A DNA stretch of 8,080 nucleotides, taken from positions 1 to 8,080 of the forward strand of contig DGBF01000025.1 of assembly GCA_002384725.1 (NCBI GenBank), read 5' to 3'. Position 1 is the stretch's first letter. Each line of letters opens with the position of its first letter. The notes below the pieces were generated by a model. It was given only the letters and a program-made list of their open reading frames with translations, had not been told where the DNA came from and did no database searches. This DNA comes from Flavobacteriales bacterium UBA4011 (GTDB taxonomy: Bacteria; Bacteroidota; Bacteroidia; Flavobacteriales_D; Crocinitomicaceae). Below are positions 1-6,267 of the stretch, piece after piece. Position numbers and translations under genes: made by a program.

Positions 1-363
1 CGATCGTTCAAAACATGGGTTTTTTCAGTAGCGAACAATATGACGATAAACGAATATAAAAAACAAGCTATTCGCCAAAACGTTTCTAGCGGATTGGAGG
101 AAGACCTAACGGTTGCTCACGATTGTTCGCTCGACTCACAATTGCAAGACACCATGTTTACTGAAGCATTGGAAAGAGAGTTAGAACAGTTGGACGAAAA
201 ACACCGAGAAGCTTTTGAATTGAGACACATTCAGGGATTCTCAATAAAAGAAATTGCCGAAACTCTTCAGATTAATGAAGGAACGGTTAAATCCCGCGTT
301 TTTTATGCGGTGAAACAATTAACAGGAAAATTAATGGAGTTCAAAGTTGGTCTCCAAGCATAG
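1..363 (+). CDS. RNA polymerase sigma factor, sigma-70/ECF family (3' part)
   Basis: Directs RNA polymerase to a specific promoter set. The reading frame is open from the first base, so the gene starts upstream of the window and the ATG at 40 is internal. The first codons read FKTWVFSVANN, which matches the end of sigma region 2 (usually FKTWLxxIAxN). After a variable linker, region 4 occupies about codons 53-110, with the helix-turn-helix around SIKEIAETLQINEGTVKSR; the preceding LDEKHREAFELRHIQGFS is typical of ECF region 4. The TAG stop lies 9 bases before the next gene, a membrane protein that is probably its anti-sigma partner, so the two are likely co-transcribed. The family assignment is firm. 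The regulon is unknown. Confidence 0.93.
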   Translation, partial: RSFKTWVFSVANNMTINEYKKQAIRQNVSSGLEEDLTVAHDCSLDSQLQDTMFTEALERELEQLDEKHREAFELRHIQGFSIKEIAETLQINEGTVKSRVFYAVKQLTGKLMEFKVGLQA

Positions 364-372
364 AATAAGATT

Positions 373-1173
373 ATGAATACAGAAATTGAAAATATCATCC
401 GTGATCACGATTATTCCGAATTGAATTCGGAGCAATTGACAGCGATCAATGAATGGGCGAGTTCTGAAGAAGACTTCACGACCATGCGTCAAATTATAGC
501 GAGTGCGTCACTCTTGAATGAAAGAATTGCGCCAAGTCCGAAGTTGAAGGCATCCTTAATGGAAACTTTCGCTACTACTCATGCTGTTGCGCCAACAGTT
601 TCTACTTCCCATTCTAATTCAAACAGGAAAGTGATTTTCTTGTGGATGAATTGCGCTGCAGGCATTGCCGCTATATTACTTGTCATCTTTATGGTGTATC
701 CATTGTTCAGCGCGGATTCCAACAACGAATTAGTCGCAGACAATAAAAAAGTAGTTGAAACGAAAGAAAAAGAATCTGTAATAAAAGAAGAACCGAATCA
801 AGAGACCTTACCTGAAAATTCAGTGGAGCCTTCAAATGAAACTGAATTAGATGGAGTAATTGAGACGCCACCCAGAATTACTTCAGTCGAAAGATCAGTC
901 CCGGTAACAGCCAGCCCTAGTGTTGAACGAACATTTCCTGGCGATGGAGCTACGGGAAGTGGATCAACATTTACCGTAACGAATTTAGCACCAGTATCTA
1001 GTTCATCAAATGGATTTTTTGGAGCTACGACAATTTCAAATTCAGAAATTAGCGAAGATGTATTTGCGGAAACGCACTCAGACAGAATTTCAATGGCAGA
1101 CTTACCCGAGCGTTCACGTCAGGTTATTCATGAACGTCCTGAGATTTTAGACTTTTTACACACTTCATTTTAA
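373..1173 (+). CDS. single-pass membrane protein, probable anti-sigma factor
   Basis: A 266-residue protein encoded 9 bases after the sigma factor gene. The N-terminal ~85 residues are polar and presumably cytosolic: an acidic helical start (IENIIRDHDYSELNSEQ, then INEWASSEEDF) like many Bacteroidota proteins encoded beside ECF sigma genes. One hydrophobic segment lies at about 87-112 (VIFLW...VYPLF). The remaining ~150 residues would be periplasmic and are of low complexity: a charged Lys/Glu stretch at about 124-160, then Ser/Thr/Pro-rich sequence. I see no zinc-binding HxxxCxxC motif of the ZAS class. The anti-sigma role is inferred from position and topology, not from a clear domain match. 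It could instead be an envelope protein of unknown function. Its stop overlaps the stop of the convergent lipoprotein gene within TTAA. Confidence 0.75.
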   Translation: MNTEIENIIRDHDYSELNSEQLTAINEWASSEEDFTTMRQIIASASLLNERIAPSPKLKASLMETFATTHAVAPTVSTSHSNSNRKVIFLWMNCAAGIAAILLVIFMVYPLFSADSNNELVADNKKVVETKEKESVIKEEPNQETLPENSVEPSNETELDGVIETPPRITSVERSVPVTASPSVERTFPGDGATGSGSTFTVTNLAPVSSSSNGFFGATTISNSEISEDVFAETHSDRISMADLPERSRQVIHERPEILDFLHTSF

Positions 1174-1799
1174 TTCTTTCGCAAAGAAATTTCGAAGAAT
1201 TTTATTTTGTTATCAAAGGATTTTAACGAGTAGCCCAAAACGACTTCGTAGTATCCAAATTGACTTCGGAATAGAACAATTTTTTCCTTCTCTAAGTTAC
1301 GAAACTGCATGCCATTGCAAGACAGCTCTTTCACGAATGGTAAATTCGTTTTAGGTTGACGCAAAGTCTTCAAGGCACCTTCATTATTGATACCCTTCTC
1401 AAAATCAAGCTTTTTATCTTTCTCCAATTTATTCAAATCATCAAGAAAAAGGAACTGTTTTCTGTTTACCTTTTTGAGAGTGCTGCCTTTTGTGATTTTA
1501 GTCGTGTCGTTATCTGTAGGATCGGTAAGTTGAACCAAATCATAATAAACGCCTTTTGATTTCAGGTTTTTGAAAACATCCAGAACAAATTTGCCTTCTT
1601 CGAATTTATCTTGAAATGAATAATCGGTTTTTAAGGCTAATTTAGATTTATCGTATTCTACGGAAGTCAGGAACTCAATTGTACTCTTGTTTTCTTGCGC
1701 CATTTCTGTAATAGCTTTTTCGGTCAAATTTTCATTATCAACCAACTCACATGTTGAAATCAGCACCATTGTCAAACTTAAAAAAAAGGCTCTAAACAT
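1170..1799 (-). CDS. putative lipoprotein of unknown function
   Basis: A 209-residue protein that I do not recognise. It begins with a short hydrophobic signal peptide (MFRAFFLSLTMVLISTC), and Cys17 is a likely lipidation site, although Thr at -1 of the lipobox is unusual (Gly, Ala or Ser is usual). The mature part is highly charged and Lys-rich, with a few aromatic beta-like stretches near the C terminus (for example FRSQFGYYEVVLGYSL). Its ATG overlaps the end of the upstream methyltransferase gene by 8 bases (ATGTTTAG), so it is probably translationally coupled and has no promoter of its own. A run of eight T's spans codons 5-7 on the coding strand. A role in the cell envelope is the most that can be inferred. 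Confidence 0.72.
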   Translation of the reverse strand: MFRAFFLSLTMVLISTCELVDNENLTEKAITEMAQENKSTIEFLTSVEYDKSKLALKTDYSFQDKFEEGKFVLDVFKNLKSKGVYYDLVQLTDPTDNDTTKITKGSTLKKVNRKQFLFLDDLNKLEKDKKLDFEKGINNEGALKTLRQPKTNLPFVKELSCNGMQFRNLEKEKIVLFRSQFGYYEVVLGYSLKSFDNKIKFFEISLRKN

Positions 1800-2526
1800 T
1801 CCCTTTCTTTAAAATTCCCATCCGAAATAAGTCATTTTTTTCGGAGAAATAATCGTCTACCAATAATTTGTTCCAAGCTGCAAACATACCTGCGCTCCAG
1901 CGAATATCATCCACAAGAATAAGTGTGCTTTGGGCCATCGAGGGTTTCAACTGTTCGATATACTGAAGAACCGCTTCTCCATCATGATGTCCATCCAAAT
2001 AAATAAAGTCGAATTTTTTCTTTTCAACATCTTCAAAATAATTGGAGAATGTATCATTAACAGCTTCAATGTTTGATACTTCTAGTTTGTCGAATAAATT
2101 TTTCGCTTCATCGTACGTTGCTGGACAAGCTTCTATCGTGGTGACTTTTCCTTTCGTCGCTTGGGAAAGATATACGGTCGAAAACCCTAGTGAAGTTCCC
2201 ATTTCAAGAATTTCAACGGTCTTTTTATCAACAATTAACTGATGCATAAACCGCTGCCATTTACGGTTGGCCACACTTGTTTTGTAAATGGATTGAATAG
2301 TTCGAGAGTTGCCTAGTCTTTTAGATCCAGCACCAAAATCGGTCACTTCAATCTTCCGTTTTGAATTCTTAGTTTCTTCACGAAAGGGAAGTAATTCATC
2401 CTCAAATTTCAATTTACCTTTATTTTTACGCCGTGAATCTTCAATGGAGCAAACAAAATCATTCTTTTTACGTACAATAAAAAGCGAATTCCATCGATAT
2501 TGAAGGTAAGCATACAGTATATTCAC
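1792..2526 (-). CDS. class I SAM-dependent methyltransferase (O-methyltransferase-like)
   Basis: A 244-residue Rossmann-fold methyltransferase, counted from a GTG start at 2526. Motif I is EILEMGTSLGFS at about 105-116 (SAM-binding glycine loop). The acidic ribose contact is probably Glu132 in TIEACP. FDFIYLDGHH at about 172-181 and LILVDDIRW at about 202-210 resemble the metal and substrate segments of the COG4122 O-methyltransferase group. IEVTDFGAGSK at 59-69 is a signature I recall from a Bacteroidota-specific branch. The frame stays open to 2754, but those extra 76 codons are antisense to DUF4301 and look non-coding. The GTG gives MNILYAYLQYRW, as expected for the family start. The segment after YRW is odd: the HGIHSPFV-like motif I expect there is reduced to SLFIV. 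Substrate unknown. It heads an operon with the lipoprotein gene. Confidence 0.86.
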   Translation of the reverse strand: MNILYAYLQYRWNSLFIVRKKNDFVCSIEDSRRKNKGKLKFEDELLPFREETKNSKRKIEVTDFGAGSKRLGNSRTIQSIYKTSVANRKWQRFMHQLIVDKKTVEILEMGTSLGFSTVYLSQATKGKVTTIEACPATYDEAKNLFDKLEVSNIEAVNDTFSNYFEDVEKKKFDFIYLDGHHDGEAVLQYIEQLKPSMAQSTLILVDDIRWSAGMFAAWNKLLVDDYFSEKNDLFRMGILKKGNV

Positions 2527-2545
2527 CCTACAAAGAAACAAAGAA

Positions 2546-3946
2546 TTGGAAGGAAAATTACCAGCAGAAGCAATTAGGCAGCAAAAAAATATAATGAACG
2601 GTAACCTAATAATTGAGTTATATGCGCCGTGCAGAGTTAATGAGGGAATATTAAAATTTTCTGACGATGAAATTGATACCCAACTTCGTATTGGAAAAAA
2701 AAGTGACCATACCATATCCTTTTTTATCCCTGCATCGGGTTCCGGTTCTCGCATGTTTCAGTTTTTGTACAACTATTTAGAAAGTCCTGACGAGCAAAAC
2801 ACGGCTATGGTAGAACGATTTTTGAATAGTATGGAAGATTTTGCTTTCTACAATTTTTTACCTTTCGACTTGAAACAAAAAATTGAAAAAGGAAGCTTCG
2901 ACGCCAGAGAGGTAGTGATGTATATTTTAAATGGTTCGGGCCTACAATTGGGACAAAAACCCAAGGGGCTGATTCCTTTTCATAGCATGGGACATTTTGC
3001 CATTAATCCTATTCAAGAGCAAATTCTGCAGGGCGAAGACGTCGATTTTAACGTTGAACAGATGCACTTTACGATTCAACAGGAATTTGAAAATGAAATC
3101 AAACAAAGTATTTCAAACCTGCGAAAATTTAGTGGTCCTGGACGAAGCATAGGATTTTCTTATCAAGAATCGAGCACTGATGCGTATGCGTTTAATCCAG
3201 ATGGAAGTCCAGCGCTTGGCGAAAACGGGGAGCTAATCAAACGTCCTGCTGGACACGGCGCGCTCCTTGACAATCTCGACCTAATTCAAGAAGACATCAT
3301 TTTAATAAAGAACATAGATAATATACAACATTGGGATCACCACAGTGTTTCACAGCGGTATTGGAAATTGATTTTGAGCGTTTTGGACAATGTTCAATCC
3401 GAAATTCACGCCTTACTCGATGATTTTGATCTTCAACGTTTTGAGCAAATGAACAGTAAGTATCAGTTAATTCATAAGTCTGATAGCCAAAATTGGACAA
3501 ATGATGAAATCGTCCATAGCCTAAAAGCACCGATTCGTGTTTGTGGAATGGTACGGAATGTTGGTCAACCTGGAGGCGGTCCATATTGGGTGAAAGAAAA
3601 GACTAAATTGACGAAACAAATTGTCGAGAAAACACAGATTAGTTCGGAACAACAATCATTAATGGTGAAGAGCACACATTTTAATCCAGTGATGATAGCC
3701 CTATCCAGCGTCGATGCGAATGGCAGGAAATACGATTTGAAGGAATTCATGGATGAATCCAAGTACTTTGTTGTCGATAAAGAATACTTAGGCAAGAAAA
3801 TCAGGTATTGTGAATTGCCTGGACTATGGAATGGTTCGATGTCAAATTGGAACACCGTTTTCGTTGAAATTCCAAATGAAATTTTCAGTCCAGTTAAAAC
3901 GGTTCTTGATTTATTACAGACTGTGCATCAACCTATTAAGAAATGA
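2546..3946 (+). CDS. DUF4301 family protein, possible sugar nucleotidyltransferase
   Basis: A 466-residue protein of the Bacteroidota DUF4301 family, which has no established function. Family landmarks are IPASGSGSRMF at about 61-71, KPKGLIPFH at 138-146, PAGHGALLDNLD at 234-245, IKNIDNI at 254-260, VRNVGQPGGGPYW at 336-348, STHFNPV at 376-382 and ELPGLWNGSMSNWNTVFVE at 423-441. The first four resemble, in order, the nucleotide-binding loop, substrate loop and metal-binding Asp of UDP-sugar pyrophosphorylases, so a nucleotidyltransferase activity is inferred. The start is uncertain. TTG at 2546, behind an A-rich leader, is the only standard start near the family N terminus. The frame upstream (FTLQRNKEL...) also looks like family sequence and begins at an ATA codon at 2519; a stop lies at 2507. 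The 3' end overlaps the CoA-binding gene by ATGA. Confidence 0.88.
   Translation: MEGKLPAEAIRQQKNIMNGNLIIELYAPCRVNEGILKFSDDEIDTQLRIGKKSDHTISFFIPASGSGSRMFQFLYNYLESPDEQNTAMVERFLNSMEDFAFYNFLPFDLKQKIEKGSFDAREVVMYILNGSGLQLGQKPKGLIPFHSMGHFAINPIQEQILQGEDVDFNVEQMHFTIQQEFENEIKQSISNLRKFSGPGRSIGFSYQESSTDAYAFNPDGSPALGENGELIKRPAGHGALLDNLDLIQEDIILIKNIDNIQHWDHHSVSQRYWKLILSVLDNVQSEIHALLDDFDLQRFEQMNSKYQLIHKSDSQNWTNDEIVHSLKAPIRVCGMVRNVGQPGGGPYWVKEKTKLTKQIVEKTQISSEQQSLMVKSTHFNPVMIALSSVDANGRKYDLKEFMDESKYFVVDKEYLGKKIRYCELPGLWNGSMSNWNTVFVEIPNEIFSPVKTVLDLLQTVHQPIKK
2553..2585 (-). promoter_or_regulatory. candidate promoter of the methyltransferase-lipoprotein operon
   Basis: On the minus strand, TTTG (2585-2582) is followed after 21 bases by TAATTTTC (2560-2553), a 7-of-8 match to the Bacteroidota -7 element TAnnTTTG at acceptable spacing. 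The -7 box ends 26 bases before the GTG at 2526, leaving a short leader. The element lies wholly inside the DUF4301 coding sequence, and the head-to-head gene arrangement leaves no other place for it. In AT-rich DNA a 7-of-8 match can arise by chance. Confidence 0.4.
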
Positions 3947-4314
3947 GAAAGAAATACACACTTGTAATTGGAGCTTCAGAAAATCCTGATCGATATTCCT
4001 ACAAAGCGATAAAAGCACTTTTGGTCAATGGTAGGGATGTAAAGGCCTTCGGTCAAAAAAAAGGAGAGGTTGACGGAGTGGTTTTCGAAACGGAAGAAAG
4101 ACCGATGGACGATATTGATACGTTAACTTTGTATGTCGGACCAAAGAATCAACCTAGTTTGTATGATTTTATCTTAAATGATATTCAGCCCAGACGAATA
4201 ATTTTCAATCCTGGCACAGAGAATCAAGAATTCTACGAATTAGCACGTCCAAAAGGAATAATTTGTGAAGAGGCGTGTACTTTGGTGCTGTTGGCAACCA
4301 GTCAATATGATTAA
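3943..4314 (+). CDS. CoA-binding domain protein (CoA_binding_2, YccU-like)
   Basis: A 123-residue single-domain Rossmann-fold protein, the usual length for the family. The N-terminal TLVIGASENPDRYSYKAI carries the GAS-x-NP-x-R-YS nucleotide-binding loop. LTLYVGPKNQPSLYDFI and RRIIFNPGTENQEF follow, and the C terminus has the conserved EEACTLVLLATSQ segment with its Cys. The family is related to the CoA-binding domain of succinyl-CoA synthetase and acyl-CoA synthetases. The cellular role of the stand-alone version is not settled; ligand binding, probably CoA or a related nucleotide, is what the fold implies. The ATG overlaps the DUF4301 stop (ATGA), so the two are probably translationally coupled and may serve the same process. 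Its own stop overlaps the convergent DUF58 gene within TTAA. It contains an A8 run at 4055-4062. Confidence 0.9.
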   Translation: MRKKYTLVIGASENPDRYSYKAIKALLVNGRDVKAFGQKKGEVDGVVFETEERPMDDIDTLTLYVGPKNQPSLYDFILNDIQPRRIIFNPGTENQEFYELARPKGIICEEACTLVLLATSQYD

Positions 4315-5228
4315 CCCATTTTCTGCCGTTTGATCAAGTATTTGAGCAAAACTTGTTCGTATCCTTCTGAAATATCCGCTGGCATAAAATCAATTCTATC
4401 TTTGATACAGCGCATTTCTATTTCTTTAAAATAGGCCTGTATCTCATTCTGATATTTTTCCTTAATCTCAGCAGGTTGTAGACGCATTTTCTCGCCAGTT
4501 TCCATATCTACAAGCGTATAAGGACGATTGTCCAATTCAAAATCGATTTCATTTTTCTTGTCCGTCACATGGAAAAGAATGACCTCGTGTTTGTTGTGTT
4601 TCAAGTGCTGCAGCGCCTCAAAAAGTTTATCTGTTCTATCTGGATCATCCAACAAGTCAGAAAATATCATAATCAACGATCGCTGATGACATAACTCAGC
4701 GATAGCATGTAAAGCAGTTTCCGAATCTGTCTGTTTTTTTGATTCTTCCGTGAATTTCTGCAAACATTTTTCTAGTTCACTGTACAAATACACATGATGC
4801 CTTTGACTAGATTTTGCAGGCGTGTGTAAATCGAGTTTTTCATTGAAAAGTGAAATTCCAACAGCATCTCTTTGTCGTTTTAGAAGTTCGATCAAAGAAG
4901 CAGCGGCATAAACTGAAAAGTTCAATTTGTTCACACTATCAACGGGATAATACATAGAACTGGAGGTATCGATAACTATCTGACATCTCAAATTTGTTTC
5001 TTCCTCGTACTTCTTCGTGAACATTTTATCTGAACGAGCGAATAGTTTCCAATCTATATGTCTTGTCGATTCTCCTTTGTTGTACAAACGATGCTCCGCA
5101 AATTCGACAGAGAATCCATGAAACGGACTTTTGTGCATGCCGGTGATAAAACCTTCGACCACTTGCTTTGCAAGTAGCTCTATGTTTCCGAAGTGGACGA
5201 GATGTAACCGATTAATTTTATCACTCAT
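4311..5228 (-). CDS. DUF58 domain-containing protein (VWA-like)
   Basis: A 305-residue soluble protein with no membrane segment. The DUF58 core spans about residues 36-80, with the characteristic GESTRHIDWKLFARSDKMF and the following KKYEEE. It runs into a von Willebrand A-like fold with an intact metal site: DTSSS at 87-91 (MIDAS DxSxS), a candidate Thr near 167-171, and FSDLLDD at about 189-195. The family usually acts with a MoxR-type AAA+ ATPase, and in Bacteroidota is often encoded near the bat aerotolerance genes; it is thought to help assemble or activate protein complexes. Here no MoxR or Bat gene is in view. The gene lies 20 bases downstream of an EamA transporter gene on the same strand and is probably co-transcribed with it. 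Domain assignment is firm; the partner is unknown. Confidence 0.93.
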   Translation of the reverse strand: MSDKINRLHLVHFGNIELLAKQVVEGFITGMHKSPFHGFSVEFAEHRLYNKGESTRHIDWKLFARSDKMFTKKYEEETNLRCQIVIDTSSSMYYPVDSVNKLNFSVYAAASLIELLKRQRDAVGISLFNEKLDLHTPAKSSQRHHVYLYSELEKCLQKFTEESKKQTDSETALHAIAELCHQRSLIMIFSDLLDDPDRTDKLFEALQHLKHNKHEVILFHVTDKKNEIDFELDNRPYTLVDMETGEKMRLQPAEIKEKYQNEIQAYFKEIEMRCIKDRIDFMPADISEGYEQVLLKYLIKRQKMG

Positions 5229-5248
5229 ATTGTAAATTTAGAAAAAAA

Positions 5249-6148
5249 TCAGTCTTTGGCTTTATATTGATACAAAGCATTTGCCACTACACTGAAAACG
5301 ATTAAGGCAATTCCCAAAATCAAGATAAAATTCAAGCGTTCATCAAATACAAACCAGCCCACCAACAAGGCGTAAATAGCGCCTAAATATTTAAAAGGAA
5401 CAACTCGAGCTGTATCCGTTGCATGCAAAGCTTTGGTCATTAATATTTGCGCAATTTGGGTAAAGATGCCTATAAACAAAAGGATAAACCATTCCCAACC
5501 TTTGGGCATTACGAAATCGTAAAGACACCAAACTCCGGTTATAGGCAAGGCAAGCATTGGAAAATACATCACAATGTTAATCGGTGAATCCGTATGTTTT
5601 AGTTTGATAATAGCTAAATAAGCAATCCCTGCAAAAAAAGCAGAAACCACCCCAAGGAGCAACCACGTTGTATCCAAAGCCATTTCTCCATCATTAATTA
5701 GATTATTCACACCGATTAATACCACACCCGAAAATGCAGAGATAATGAAAATCCATTGCGCCTTCAGTACCTTTTCTTTCAAGACCATCACAGTTAAAAT
5801 AACTGTAAAAATAGGAGAGAGGTATTGCACTGTGGCTGCTATGGCCAAAGGTAGGTTTTGAAGTGTGAAAAAGAATATGGTGAGTGCTGTAACGCCCGCC
5901 ATTCCTCGGACGAGCAACCATTTTTTATTATTTCCGAAAAAGGGTAGATTTCGTTTTTTAACGATATACGCACTGATGGTGAACGATATGATGGAACGGA
6001 AAAACACCAATTCGTGGGCGCCGTATTTTTGAAATTCCATGCCTTCAAAAAGAGTGGAGTTGCCACCTAAAATCTTGACCATAAAATTGACCACTAAAAA
6101 ACTTAACCCAGAAAGTATGATGTATTGAATTCCATTTGAAGTTCCCAT
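5249..6148 (-). CDS. EamA/DMT superfamily transporter
   Basis: A 299-residue inner-membrane protein with about ten hydrophobic segments, at roughly 8-26, 46-62, 76-94, 101-121, 132-150, 162-181, 190-208, 216-236, 250-268 and 273-293. It has the two-repeat EamA layout. Repeat 1 contains FFRSIISF, the short loop NLPLAIAATVQYLSPIF and the LKEKV stretch. Repeat 2 contains ATDTARVVPFKYLGAIYA and the corresponding FDERLN. Such proteins are drug/metabolite-superfamily exporters of amino acids, metabolites or drugs, and sequence alone does not give the substrate. The ATG at 6148 opens directly into the first membrane helix and lies 14 bases after a perfect TAACTTTG -7 element, so the start is well supported. 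The DUF58 gene follows after 20 bases. Confidence 0.93.
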   Translation of the reverse strand: MGTSNGIQYIILSGLSFLVVNFMVKILGGNSTLFEGMEFQKYGAHELVFFRSIISFTISAYIVKKRNLPFFGNNKKWLLVRGMAGVTALTIFFFTLQNLPLAIAATVQYLSPIFTVILTVMVLKEKVLKAQWIFIISAFSGVVLIGVNNLINDGEMALDTTWLLLGVVSAFFAGIAYLAIIKLKHTDSPINIVMYFPMLALPITGVWCLYDFVMPKGWEWFILLFIGIFTQIAQILMTKALHATDTARVVPFKYLGAIYALLVGWFVFDERLNFILILGIALIVFSVVANALYQYKAKD

Positions 6149-6162
6149 TCGAGATTTTTGGA

Positions 6163-6170
6163 CAAAGTTA
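6163..6170 (-). promoter_or_regulatory. -7 promoter element of the EamA-DUF58 transcription unit
   Basis: The minus strand reads TAACTTTG, an exact match to the Bacteroidota housekeeping -7 consensus TAnnTTTG, ending 14 bases before the EamA ATG. The expected -33 region holds only a T-run (about 6187-6191) rather than TTTG, so the upstream half is weak. It faces away from the beta-barrel gene promoter in the same intergenic region (6149-6267). Confidence 0.55.
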
Positions 6171-6244
6171 AACTTCTGGCAGAATGAAAAATAGCCTTCA
6201 CGGTTTCCGCCATTTTAATAGACAATATTTTAACAAGAATTGCT

Positions 6245-6252
6245 TATTTTTG
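6245..6252 (+). promoter_or_regulatory. -7 promoter element of the outer-membrane protein gene
   Basis: TATTTTTG is an exact match to TAnnTTTG and ends 15 bases before the ATG at 6268. This is almost the same spacing as for the divergent EamA promoter. No clear TTTG lies at the -33 position. Because the element sits inside the longer open frame that begins at 6184, it argues that the 6184 start is not used. Confidence 0.55.
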
Positions 6253-6267
6253 TTTAAAAATAGACGC

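Noticed and set aside
1172..1201. AATTCTT...AAGAATT inverted repeat followed by T's, as a terminator for the anti-sigma-like gene
   Set aside because: The stem is AT-only apart from one pair, the loop is 16 bases, and the nested TTCTTT/AAAGAA alternative is equally weak. It lies in the coding sequence of the opposing gene.
2042..2503. Two plus-strand ORFs of about 65 codons opposite the methyltransferase
   Set aside because: Antisense to the conserved methyltransferase motifs; no leader or family resemblance.
2527..2754. 76-codon upstream extension of the methyltransferase frame
   Set aside because: It is antisense to well-conserved DUF4301 sequence, has no methyltransferase character, and the GTG at 2526 gives the expected family N terminus.
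3297..3855. Two minus-strand ORFs (about 95 codons each) inside DUF4301
   Set aside because: They are opposite conserved DUF4301 motifs and show no domain or start context.
5703..6066. Short minus-strand ORFs inside the EamA gene
   Set aside because: Other-frame shadows of the transporter with no protein-like features.
6184..6267. 28-residue N-terminal extension of the beta-barrel protein
   Set aside because: The extension is not signal-like and contains a perfect -7 promoter element; the ATG at 6268 starts a clean signal peptide.
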